A DNA stretch of 36,528 nucleotides from Cephaloticoccus sp. GTDB taxonomy: Bacteria; Verrucomicrobiota; Verrucomicrobiia; Opitutales; Opitutaceae. The notes beneath the pieces are model-generated. The model did not search any database and was not told the origin of the DNA. It was given only the letters and a program-made list of their open reading frames with translations. Every line of letters starts with the position of its first letter. Positions within the stretch are counted from its first letter, which is position 1. Positions 16,667 to 25,171 of this stretch are shown here, one piece after another. The stretch is taken from contig JAIPJW010000020.1 in NCBI GenBank assembly GCA_021734075.1, positions 1 through 36,528 on the forward strand. Direction: 5' to 3'. The position numbers and the translations under genes are program-made.

Positions 16667-17898
16667 AATCATGGTCGCACCACATGCGCCAACATCGTTG
16701 GTGTTGGCTACTGGGGGCGGCGACCGTGGTCGGGTTTCTTGCCGCAATCGTGCAGCCGAAACTGTTCTGGGAAATGGGCATCATTGTGATGTATCCGACA
16801 TTTTCGGATTTGATCGCGATCCTGGCGGCAGGAGAGGCTGATCAATTGGGTTGGGATGTTTATGCGAACAATCCCCTCGATCCGTATAATCGGCCCCACG
16901 TCTACGGGCCCTGGTGGTTGGTGGTGGGGAAGATGGGTCTGATGCGGGCGGATGCCTGGTGGGTGGGTCTGCTGATAATTGGAATTTTTATCGCGACCGC
17001 CGCCGCCGTGCTCCGGCCGCGCAATGGTCGCACCCTGGTGCTGGCCCTGGGTTTGATGATTTCCCCGCCGGTATTTCTGGCCTTGGAACGCTGCAACAAT
17101 GACCTGGTAATTTTTTTGCTCCTGGTGGCAGCGGTCTGGCTGGTTACTCGGCGGGTGCGCGCCGGCATGATCGCAGGCGGCGGGTTGATCGTGCTGGCGT
17201 CCGCACTTAAACTCTATCCCCTGGTGGCATTGCCAGCACTGGCCGTGCGGGCCGCTTCGCGGCGGTGTGTCTTTTGGCTAATGGTGGGCACGGGAGTGGT
17301 ATGCGCCCTGGTCGTGCTGGATTCGTTGTCGGTTTACCAAAAAGTGATGGAGATCGCGCCGGAGCCGATCACGATATTTGCCTATGGAGCCAAGTTGATT
17401 CTCCATGTCTTGCGGGTATTTCCGTTGGAGCGGATCAATATTTATTACGGTGGTGTGCCCATAATCCTGGTTTCCGTGTGGGTGAGTTGGCGCTGGCGGC
17501 GCGAATTCTGGCAGTTGGTTCCAACCACCGGTTTTACCGCCGGTTGTTTTGTTGCCGGGGCACTGGCCTGGTTCCTGTGCTATACGAGCACCACCAGTTT
17601 CCCTTACCGGCTGATATTGCTGTTGTTGCCGGCCCGCCTGTGGCTCGACCGAGAGGGTTCTGGCCAAGGAAATATGGCCGTGCGATTTCAACTTGGTGCC
17701 ACGTTGTGGTTTTTTTGGACGCTATGCAGTAAACATCATCTTTGGGTTCTGAGCAAAGATGAGCGTTTTTATGGCGGATCCCCTTTCGTCTGGATGACCT
17801 TCGGGTTCGAATTTGCGTTGGGCTTGGTTATATCGGGCACTCTGGCTTTTGCCTTGGTAGGGTGGGCATGGAGGCGTTTTGTAGAGGAAGACAAATGA
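16654..17898 (+). CDS. GT87/DUF2029-like polytopic membrane protein (tandem paralogue B2)
   Basis: A 414-aa protein with the same plan as its upstream neighbour: TM1, an acidic loop with YPTFSDLIAILAAGEADQLG (Asp52), VYANNPLDPYNRPHVYGPWW, SPPVFLALERCNNDLVIFLL and SALKLYPLVALPA. These correspond one-to-one to the marks in the preceding protein. About ten hydrophobic helices are visible and there is no large soluble tail. ATG 16654 overlaps the upstream gene by 13 bases, and its stop overlaps the next ATG as ATGA. The likely role is a GT-C transferase in the cytoplasmic membrane using a lipid-linked sugar; the acceptor is unknown. Confidence 0.72.
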   Translation: MGVVKSWSHHMRQHRWCWLLGAATVVGFLAAIVQPKLFWEMGIIVMYPTFSDLIAILAAGEADQLGWDVYANNPLDPYNRPHVYGPWWLVVGKMGLMRADAWWVGLLIIGIFIATAAAVLRPRNGRTLVLALGLMISPPVFLALERCNNDLVIFLLLVAAVWLVTRRVRAGMIAGGGLIVLASALKLYPLVALPALAVRAASRRCVFWLMVGTGVVCALVVLDSLSVYQKVMEIAPEPITIFAYGAKLILHVLRVFPLERINIYYGGVPIILVSVWVSWRWRREFWQLVPTTGFTAGCFVAGALAWFLCYTSTTSFPYRLILLLLPARLWLDREGSGQGNMAVRFQLGATLWFFWTLCSKHHLWVLSKDERFYGGSPFVWMTFGFEFALGLVISGTLAFALVGWAWRRFVEEDK

Positions 17899-20213
17899 GC
17901 TCCGAACTTTGGGCTTTGTTGCCACTCTTGGGCTTTGGCGGGATTGTCCTTTGGGAATTGTCGATCCGTGCTTCCTTGGTTGAAGCATTACTTCGTTCCA
18001 CGATTTGGTGGGTTGCCGGGGTATGGGTTTTGGCCAATGGACTCAGCCAGTTTTCCTGGTTGCACCCCGCGGTGCTCCGCGGGACTTGGCTGGTGGCGGG
18101 CAGCGCATTGGCAGGCACCGGTATCTGGCGCTTTATTCAGACGCGCAAGGAGTATTTCATCGCATGGCCGCGACTCCGAGGCTGGGAATTGGTCTTTGGT
18201 CTGGCGGGTGGAATCCTAGTGGGGTTGGCTTTGATCACCGCCATTTTCTCCCCGCCGGTGACGGTGGATGTGCTCAATTATCATTTGCCCCGACAATTGA
18301 TGTGGCTCCAGCAAGGTAGTTTGGCCCATTTCATCACCGTAAATGATCGGGCTTTGATGATGCCGCCGATGGCTGAAGTAATCAGCCTGCAGTTTCTGGG
18401 TCTGACCGGCAATGACACTTGGGTAAATTTGCCCCAGTTTTCAGCCTATGCCCTGCTTCCTTTGGTAGTGGGGAAGATAGCCCGTAGGCTCGGGGCATCA
18501 AGGACCGCGGCGGTATTTGGCGCCTGGCTGGTATTGTGTTTGCCGATGGCGTATCATGAAGCATCAAACGCCAAGAATGATCTGCAGGAAGCATTCTGGA
18601 TTGCGTTGCTGGCTTGGAGGGTGGTGGAAGCAGGTATAAAGCCAAGGGTCTGTCTGATCGATGCCGTGTTGGTTGGTTTGATTTTGGCCCTCGCTCTTCT
18701 GACCAAAAGCACGGCGTTTCTTTTCGTCCCGCCACTTTTGGTGCTTGGTTGGTGGGGCTGGCATCACGTTGCAGGGGCCAAGATGGCGTGGCGCCGAACC
18801 TTGGTGGCGGGTGTTATAAGTCTGCTCATGGTTGCTCCCTTTTTTGCCCGCAACCTTGCGTGGTATGGCAGCCCGCTTGGCGTCCATCAAGCCGAGGACG
18901 GTGGGCATCAAGCCAATGAAGCGTTCACGCCAAAATTGATTGCTTCGAATGCGATTCGCAACGCGGTGGTTCATCTTGCCGCTCCCTGGCCGGCCTGGAA
19001 CAGCCTGCTCCTGAGGGGAGTTTCCATACTTCATGGTTGGCTTGGGCTTTCGGTGGATGACCCCCGGAACACCCTATGGGTGTTGGGATTCTCCATCGAA
19101 TACATGCCCAAGGAGGAAACGAAAACCGCCGCTCCGTTTCATTTATTGGCCATCCTGATCGCGGTGATGATGGCGCTGGGCCTGCGCCGGGCCCGGGCTT
19201 GGCGTGGGCTGGCTGGATCGGTGTTGTGCATGGGGCTGCTGTTTTGCCTCGTTTTGAAATGGCAGCCCTGGGGAGCGAGGTTGGAGCTGCCGATTTTTGT
19301 GCTGGGCTCGGTGTTGGTGGCTGGGATCACGGATATTTGGAGCACAGGACGTTCAATGGCTTGGTTCGCCGGTTTGGGTTTGCTCGGCGCCCTGATCTGG
19401 TGGCCAGGGCGGGAAGAGGCCTCGCGTCCCCTTTGGACCACACCGACCATATTTTCAACGTCCCGCAATGTGAACATGTATCGCTATCTGCCACTCTTGC
19501 GTGAGCGTGACAGTCAGCTGGTGACATTGTTGAAAGCGGCAGAGATCAGGAATGTGGCTATTGTTTCGATTCATGACATACCCTACGCATTCATGCGCGA
19601 AATGCAGCGGGTGATTCCTGACGTGCATTTTTATGGAGCTCCGGCAAGTGACAGTGCCGGACCGGCCGAAGCCTATGTCTGTCTCGCACTTCTCAGACCC
19701 ATGGGTTTGAACTATGTGGTAAACGACGTGGGCACCTATCGTTTGGTGGGAGCCGGAGCTGGCGACGGTATCTATTTGCCGGTGGAGAAAGTAAAGGCAT
19801 TGGGTTGGGGACGAAAATTACCGGATTTCGCCGGTTGGTCCTGGTCCGAGGGCATTCAAATCGGAGTTGATATGCCTACGTTGACCGGGTCCGCGCAGTA
19901 TATGCGTTACCTGCCCACGGGGGAATGTGTGCTTGATTTTCAGGCTGAGGGTGAACGCGCCTATCTGTCTGCTCTGGTTATGAATTCTGCGGCGATTCCG
20001 ACCGAACTGGTATTTGAGATCAATAGTGTTGCGGTCGAGCCCGCACACTTGAGCGCACCCGATGGTTATGCTCGTTGGGAAGTTACCCTGCCTTGTCGGA
20101 AAGGGCCCAACCGGCTTGTCATTCATTGTGCTGACAACGGAAAGCGAGAAGTGACCTTCACCCGTTTGGTGATCAATGATTTCCCTCCGGCGGCTGAACA
20201 CACGGATCAGTAA
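17895..20213 (+). CDS. Large polytopic membrane protein, probable GT-C glycosyltransferase with C-terminal beta-rich domain
   Basis: A 772-aa protein with about eleven hydrophobic segments over residues 1-500 and a soluble tail of about 270 residues. The loop SPPVTVDVLNYHLPRQLMW (Asp125, His130) is the D-x-x-x-YHLPR motif seen in several GT-C/GT39-like families, and ASNAKNDLQEAFW and LTKSTAFLFVPPLL follow in the usual order. The last about 100 residues alternate strands (ERAYLSALVM, TELVFEINSVAV, PNRLVIHCAD), resembling a carbohydrate-binding-like sandwich. ATG 17895 has GAGGAAG upstream and overlaps the previous stop as ATGA. Its 3' end overlaps the convergent GT39-like gene by 7 bases. It closes the run that starts behind the pilin. 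Confidence 0.74.
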   Translation: MSSELWALLPLLGFGGIVLWELSIRASLVEALLRSTIWWVAGVWVLANGLSQFSWLHPAVLRGTWLVAGSALAGTGIWRFIQTRKEYFIAWPRLRGWELVFGLAGGILVGLALITAIFSPPVTVDVLNYHLPRQLMWLQQGSLAHFITVNDRALMMPPMAEVISLQFLGLTGNDTWVNLPQFSAYALLPLVVGKIARRLGASRTAAVFGAWLVLCLPMAYHEASNAKNDLQEAFWIALLAWRVVEAGIKPRVCLIDAVLVGLILALALLTKSTAFLFVPPLLVLGWWGWHHVAGAKMAWRRTLVAGVISLLMVAPFFARNLAWYGSPLGVHQAEDGGHQANEAFTPKLIASNAIRNAVVHLAAPWPAWNSLLLRGVSILHGWLGLSVDDPRNTLWVLGFSIEYMPKEETKTAAPFHLLAILIAVMMALGLRRARAWRGLAGSVLCMGLLFCLVLKWQPWGARLELPIFVLGSVLVAGITDIWSTGRSMAWFAGLGLLGALIWWPGREEASRPLWTTPTIFSTSRNVNMYRYLPLLRERDSQLVTLLKAAEIRNVAIVSIHDIPYAFMREMQRVIPDVHFYGAPASDSAGPAEAYVCLALLRPMGLNYVVNDVGTYRLVGAGAGDGIYLPVEKVKALGWGRKLPDFAGWSWSEGIQIGVDMPTLTGSAQYMRYLPTGECVLDFQAEGERAYLSALVMNSAAIPTELVFEINSVAVEPAHLSAPDGYARWEVTLPCRKGPNRLVIHCADNGKREVTFTRLVINDFPPAAEHTDQ

Positions 20214-22177
20214 GGGGGGATCCCTGACAAGGCCTGGGCAATATCGGTGGGACTCAGTCGATATATAAAGATCGAATTGGCGACGATCGCATCCGGCGGA
20301 CGATTCTCAAGGAAATGGCAGAGCCGCCCGAAGCGTAGTTGTTCCAGGGTCAGCAAGTTTTGCTGCCACATGTCCGGATCCATCCCTGCGAGGTGGTCAA
20401 GGTTTTCCGTCAACCGGCGCTGATAGTCGTTTTCGTATTCCGTCGACCAAGGACCCCTCACCTGGGTGTAAACGCGATGCAACATGGTGGCACTGATGCA
20501 GTAGATGCCTTCGGTCAGAGGCGGCAGCAAAGACCGTGGGGCAAAATCGAAATAAATGTCTCCAATGCGGGTCGTCTTGAGTCCGAAGCGCAAAGGATCA
20601 TCCGAACCAAAGTAGGAAAGAAACACCGGTTCGCCGTTTTGGTGGGTGGCAAGCCAAGCCTGAAGATCCGGCAGGCCCTGCCCCCAGTCCAGTGAGCTGT
20701 CGACGAGATATCGGTGCCCGCCGGCGGGACCTCCCGCGAATGTATTGAAATAGGTCAGATAGTGCGGCCGCACCCGCCAGGACTCCACGGCATGCCAGAA
20801 AAGGAGGAGACCTGCTCCCAGCATCCAGATGCGGGACCGGCGGTTCAACTGACTACTGCCGACATATCCGGCGATGATCAATAAAGCGGGATATATCGGC
20901 AACAGGTGGCGATGACCGATGTTGAGATGACTGGTGATGGCAAAAACCCAGTAGATCCCAACGAAAATGAGCAAAGGGGCCAGACGGTAGAGCCAGCGTG
21001 AGCGCAGGGCCGGTTTGGTGCGCGTGAAGGCCAGGAAGGTCAAGCCCAGCAACAGGAGCGTTGGCAGCGTGGTTTTAAGGACGAAGGCGACGGGAAAAAA
21101 CTCCCACCATCCGTTTTCCCGATATTCCCCGGCAAAATAGGCCAGCCGACCACGGGCGTGTAGATCGGTGAAGGCCAGACCATACAGGTAGGCCTCGGGC
21201 AGAACTTTGTTGTTCCGCCCCCAGCGAACGAATGCCTGCACCACGCCGGGTTTCAAGTCCACCGGATCGGCTGGTGCGGCCGCGGCGGCCATGATCGAGC
21301 CGGCGACATGCGGACGTTCGATGAGCACATCGGACCAAGGCTTGGTCATGTGCATCCCGGTTTCAGGCGAGGCAGCATAGCGAAATCCATAGGCCCCCCA
21401 GATCATCACAAAGGCGATTCCCCCGGCCATGATGGCTCCTACCAGCAATGCGCCCGTGCGCCGCGCGGAAGCAAAGCGTCCGCATTGGCGACCGATACGC
21501 CAGGGCAACGGGGCTGGCCGCAGCACACGCAGGATCAGAATGGCGATGGCGACCGGGGCAAAGATCGCCGCGGAATACTTGGACAGGGCCAGAAACCCCA
21601 TGGCCAGACCGGCCGACAGGATCCGGCCCGGTGTGAGGCGATGGCAAAGCCGCCACCATGTGGCCAGCGCGAGCAGGAAGCCCAGTGCCGCCGCCAGATC
21701 GGAGGTGATCAGGGCACTGTGCGCGAGCAAATGCGGATTGAATACGACGAAACCCAACGTGATGAGCCCGCCGACAGCACCGAACAGTTGGCGCGACCAG
21801 AGATAGGTGAGCGCCGCCAGAGCGATGCCGAATAACACGATCATGGCGCGCCCGGAAAACAAAAGTTTATCGGTATCATTGCCCGAACCGAAAAAGAATT
21901 CGTGGCCCAATAACCAGACGTCTGCCCTGGCCCAGGCCGCACCGGCCAAGGTCGGGAAATGGGCTTGGGCCAACACCAGGGGCAGCGCGGCCCAACGTTG
22001 GGGGAGGTTGCCATTTTCAGGCTGCAGTCGATAGTCACCGGTCGTCCAGTAGGTAAACCCTGCGGTGAGATGGGCGGTTTCATCCGCAGTAACGCCGACC
22101 CGTGAGGATACGCTCAAGGCCAACCACCCAAACAGGGCAAGGAGCAGCAGCGGGGCGATGCGTTGCTTGGTTAACAT
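20207..22177 (-). CDS. GT39/PMT-like glycosyltransferase, polytopic membrane protein
   Basis: A 656-aa GT-C enzyme candidate of the protein mannosyltransferase/ArnT class. After TM1 it has VTADETAHLTAGFTYWTTGD (Asp32-Glu33, the catalytic/donor-binding acidic pair) and LQPENGNLPQRWAALPL. SALITSDLAAALGFLLALAT and FLALSKYSAAIFAPVAI are the conserved third- and fifth-helix blocks of the PMT fold. NIGHRHLLPIYP and DSSLDWGQGLPDL with FLSYFGSDDPLRFG in the C-terminal part match a widespread bacterial GT39 subgroup. Such enzymes transfer a sugar from polyprenyl phosphate to protein or glycan outside the cytoplasmic membrane. I chose ATG 22177; a TTG at 22207 is possible. A methyltransferase gene starts divergently 53 bases away. 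Confidence 0.87.
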   Translation of the reverse strand: MLTKQRIAPLLLLALFGWLALSVSSRVGVTADETAHLTAGFTYWTTGDYRLQPENGNLPQRWAALPLVLAQAHFPTLAGAAWARADVWLLGHEFFFGSGNDTDKLLFSGRAMIVLFGIALAALTYLWSRQLFGAVGGLITLGFVVFNPHLLAHSALITSDLAAALGFLLALATWWRLCHRLTPGRILSAGLAMGFLALSKYSAAIFAPVAIAILILRVLRPAPLPWRIGRQCGRFASARRTGALLVGAIMAGGIAFVMIWGAYGFRYAASPETGMHMTKPWSDVLIERPHVAGSIMAAAAAPADPVDLKPGVVQAFVRWGRNNKVLPEAYLYGLAFTDLHARGRLAYFAGEYRENGWWEFFPVAFVLKTTLPTLLLLGLTFLAFTRTKPALRSRWLYRLAPLLIFVGIYWVFAITSHLNIGHRHLLPIYPALLIIAGYVGSSQLNRRSRIWMLGAGLLLFWHAVESWRVRPHYLTYFNTFAGGPAGGHRYLVDSSLDWGQGLPDLQAWLATHQNGEPVFLSYFGSDDPLRFGLKTTRIGDIYFDFAPRSLLPPLTEGIYCISATMLHRVYTQVRGPWSTEYENDYQRRLTENLDHLAGMDPDMWQQNLLTLEQLRFGRLCHFLENRPPDAIVANSIFIYRLSPTDIAQALSGIPPY

Positions 22178-22229
22178 TGGCGTGGACACAGCTTCATCGC
22201 GGCTCAAATTTCGTCAACACGCAGAACAC

Positions 22230-22964
22230 ATGGACGCCGCCGAATACACGAATTTGCAGCAGGTGGAGGAAAAGCATTGGTATTATGCGGGCAAACGTGA
22301 ACTCGTGCGGCGTTGGTTGCAGCGGGTGGGTCCACCCAAGCCGGCGGAGACTTTGCTGGATTGTGGGGCGGGCACGGGGCGTTTTGCCCGGGAAATGGTA
22401 GCGCATTGCCGGGTGCTGGTGCTGGACGATCATGAGGAATCCCTGCGTTTGTTGCGCGAGATTTTCGCGGCCGATCAGGTCATCGCCCTGACCGGAGGTG
22501 AGGTGCCCCTGCCGGATGCGTCAGTCGACTACATCACCGCCCTCGATGTGCTGGAGCATGTGGAACACGACAAGGAAGCGGTGCAGGGTTTCCACCGCTT
22601 GCTCAAACCCGGCGGCATTGCCCTGGTCACGGTGCCGGCGGGCATGGCTTTGTGGAGTGATTGGGACGTGTCCTTGCATCATTTTCGCCGCTATTCACGC
22701 CCGCAGTTGCGGGCAATATTTCCGGGCGAGCAGTGGGAAATCATTTACCTGAACTACACCAACATTCCGGCCTTTCCCATCGCCTGGGTGCTGCGTCGCC
22801 TGCGCAGCAAAAAGCCGGCCGAGGCGGGCAAGTCCAGAATGGAGGACCGCATTCCCGCGCCTTGGCTCAACCGTATTTTGCAGGGCATCTTTGTGCGCAT
22901 GGCGTTTTGGCGACTGCCTTTTCCCTTTGGCCTCAGCCTGCTGCTGGTGGCCCGCAAGCGCTAG
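22230..22964 (+). CDS. Class I SAM-dependent methyltransferase
   Basis: A 244-aa soluble methyltransferase with the SAM-binding motif LLDCGAGTG (residues 42-50), an acidic strand VLVLDDHEES, DYITALDVLEHVEHD (motif IV region) and LLKPGGIALVTVPAG (motif V/VI), the pattern of Methyltransf_11/UbiE-like enzymes. The N-terminal EKHWYYAGKRELVRRWL and the later LHHFRRYSRPQLR are typical of methyltransferases in glycan and lipid clusters. The C-terminus is basic and hydrophobic and may touch the membrane. Surrounded by glycosyltransferases on both sides, it may methylate a sugar or a lipid carrier product; the substrate is unknown. I chose ATG 22230, because the longer frame from 22065 runs through the divergent gene's start. 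It ends 11 bases before the convergent membrane gene. Confidence 0.87.
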   Translation: MDAAEYTNLQQVEEKHWYYAGKRELVRRWLQRVGPPKPAETLLDCGAGTGRFAREMVAHCRVLVLDDHEESLRLLREIFAADQVIALTGGEVPLPDASVDYITALDVLEHVEHDKEAVQGFHRLLKPGGIALVTVPAGMALWSDWDVSLHHFRRYSRPQLRAIFPGEQWEIIYLNYTNIPAFPIAWVLRRLRSKKPAEAGKSRMEDRIPAPWLNRILQGIFVRMAFWRLPFPFGLSLLLVARKR

Positions 22965-22975
22965 CTGCTTGGGCT

Positions 22976-25171
22976 TCAGTCTGCGAAACGCAGTGAATCG
23001 AGTATTTTACCGGACGGATCCTTGATGATGATCTCGAGTAAATTCAGTGCGGGCAACGGCGGGAGACCGCCCAGGGGCATGATGATTTGCGACAGGCCTT
23101 GAAGCGAAACCTGGGTGGTGGCGAGGGTCATGGGTCCGGCCGGGGAATTGTCGGGGTGAAGCGGGGTAACTTGCCACGGCCGGATCGGACTCACCGGCAA
23201 TGCGACGATGGTATTGTGCGGGTAGTAAAGACCACGGATTTCAATGCTGCCCGACTGCCCCTCGGCCGCGGTCACAAGTTCCATGGCGGCGAGCATATTG
23301 CCTTCAGCGGGATGCCAACGGGCGGTGGAAATCGAGGTAATTGGCCGGCCGTTCTTCGCCCAGAATTCAAATGAATCGATCCGGAATACGGGCCGAAAAT
23401 TCTGCATCAAGTAGCGTTCCAGAATGCCCTGTGGCGGATGGCCGTGTTCGATCAGGAGCTTGACCAGATAATTCTGCACCACGATCACGGCACGATCATC
23501 CGCTTGCAGTTTATCAATAATCGCCTGCTGTTGGGCCACGGAGAGCAGGGAAAACCAGTGGGTTACATTGGCGGGGGTGGGGGTGGGGTGTCCCGTCCAG
23601 AGATTGAAGCTGAACATGCCCGGATAACTGAAGAGACTTCCCCCGTGTAGACGGACATTTTTGTCTATGATCCGATATGCTCCCGCGAGTTTGTCTGAGA
23701 TGCGTAAATTTTTGCCTCCTGTCAGGCCCAGGGATTGACCCGTGAAATAGCGGTAGCCGCCCACATAGCCGAGGTGCAGCAGCAGCAGGATACTGGCCGT
23801 GGCAAATACACCGCCGCTGACATTCTGTCCGCCCCGTCCCCAAAGACCCATTTTTCCCGTCAAATAATTCAGGGCCTCATGGCATCCGACCATGGCCAAT
23901 GGCACCCATAGAAATGAGCCCCAGCTCATCTGGCTCCCGGCTACCGGATACGCGTGCAGCGTTTGCCAGATGAATACCCATGTGAGCCACAGCTTGGCCT
24001 GATGCAGGGTGGCGGATTTTACCGGACCAAGCGGGACCACCATCAACCACACAAAGGGCAACCCATAGAGAAAACTATACGGGGCGTAGCTGTTCTCTAT
24101 CCCGAGGTAAGTGCTGGCGAAAAATCCAATGACCAAGAGCAGGCGCAATATCGCGACCAAATGGATGATCCATGCTCGCTGGCGAGCTTGGTGCACGATG
24201 ACCAATGCGAACAGTCCCAGCGCCAGCCAGGGGACCAGCGCGGGCCAAAAGACTTGATGCTCAAAGATGTTCGGTTGGCCGAGGGGAGCCAAAACTATGC
24301 CGTGCCAGAGTGCGGCCAGACCGGTGCCGCGTAGCCAGGTTGCGCCCAACACAATGACCATGATGGCCAGAGCCGCACCGATGAATCCCATCCACGATTT
24401 TCCTCCAAACCAATGTCGCGGCGTGGCCTGGATCAACCAGAGCAAGGACAGGGCGGAAAGCGCGAAGGCCAGGGCAAAGATGGCCACCCAAGGGTCGGGC
24501 CAAAGTTTGTTCATCAACAGGAAGGGGACGAGCAGACTCCCTAGGGCAGCCAGCCAAAGGCAGACTCGGGCAAGCTTGGTGGAGGACAGACCCAGCGCCA
24601 TCCAACTTCCGGCGGAGACAAGAAAAAAGACCCCGACATTGATCTTGGTCAGGAGCATCGCGGCCCCGATCGCGCCGCAAAGAAGCGCGAATAACCGGGT
24701 CTGTCCGCGTCCCAAGGCGCAGGCTCCCCCCACGCCACCGAGGGCGGAAAGGAAGGTGAGTATGCCTCCCGGGTGAATCGGTTCGTTCGTCATGACAATC
24801 AGACCGGCAAATGTCAGGACCAAAGTCCCGCTGGTGGTGATGGCACTGCGGGTCTGCCGCCAGACGAAAAGACCGGCCAGGACCACAGCACCTAGCCAGT
24901 AAAACAAGGTGATCAGGCGGCCGGTTACGTGGTCGAAGGCGAGCCCGAACAGGGTGTGAATGCCATGGTAAAGCGTGTAGATGAACGGGCCGTATTGACT
25001 GTAAACCCTGGTGTAGAGTCCTCCCTCCTGGAAATAATTATGCAGGGACCAAAGGACATACCCTTCGTCGTCGTAAACCATGAACTGGGTGAAGAGCAAC
25101 CAGTAGCCACAAACCCCCAACGCGACCAGCACGAGGCCCAGGAGGAAAAGTTGGGGGGAAGATCTATTCAA
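22976..25171 (-). CDS. Large polytopic membrane protein, probable GT-C glycosyltransferase
   Basis: A 731-aa membrane protein. TM1 is followed by MVYDDEGYVLWSLHNYFQ (Asp34, Asp35, Glu36) and YSQYGPFIYTLYHG, a pattern also seen in the protein at 6711-8477. About twelve hydrophobic segments run to residue 480. The C-terminal 220 residues are soluble, with strand-rich sections ending in LEIIIKDPSGKILDSLRFAD. The start is TTG 25171, which overlaps the upstream GT2 stop by 8 bases; the next Met (residue 31) would remove TM1 and is less likely. It is last of four minus-strand genes, directly after a GtrB-like GT2, so it may consume that enzyme's lipid-linked product. The acidic loop supports GT-C chemistry, but no precise family can be named. 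Confidence 0.74.
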   Translation of the reverse strand: MNRSSPQLFLLGLVLVALGVCGYWLLFTQFMVYDDEGYVLWSLHNYFQEGGLYTRVYSQYGPFIYTLYHGIHTLFGLAFDHVTGRLITLFYWLGAVVLAGLFVWRQTRSAITTSGTLVLTFAGLIVMTNEPIHPGGILTFLSALGGVGGACALGRGQTRLFALLCGAIGAAMLLTKINVGVFFLVSAGSWMALGLSSTKLARVCLWLAALGSLLVPFLLMNKLWPDPWVAIFALAFALSALSLLWLIQATPRHWFGGKSWMGFIGAALAIMVIVLGATWLRGTGLAALWHGIVLAPLGQPNIFEHQVFWPALVPWLALGLFALVIVHQARQRAWIIHLVAILRLLLVIGFFASTYLGIENSYAPYSFLYGLPFVWLMVVPLGPVKSATLHQAKLWLTWVFIWQTLHAYPVAGSQMSWGSFLWVPLAMVGCHEALNYLTGKMGLWGRGGQNVSGGVFATASILLLLHLGYVGGYRYFTGQSLGLTGGKNLRISDKLAGAYRIIDKNVRLHGGSLFSYPGMFSFNLWTGHPTPTPANVTHWFSLLSVAQQQAIIDKLQADDRAVIVVQNYLVKLLIEHGHPPQGILERYLMQNFRPVFRIDSFEFWAKNGRPITSISTARWHPAEGNMLAAMELVTAAEGQSGSIEIRGLYYPHNTIVALPVSPIRPWQVTPLHPDNSPAGPMTLATTQVSLQGLSQIIMPLGGLPPLPALNLLEIIIKDPSGKILDSLRFAD

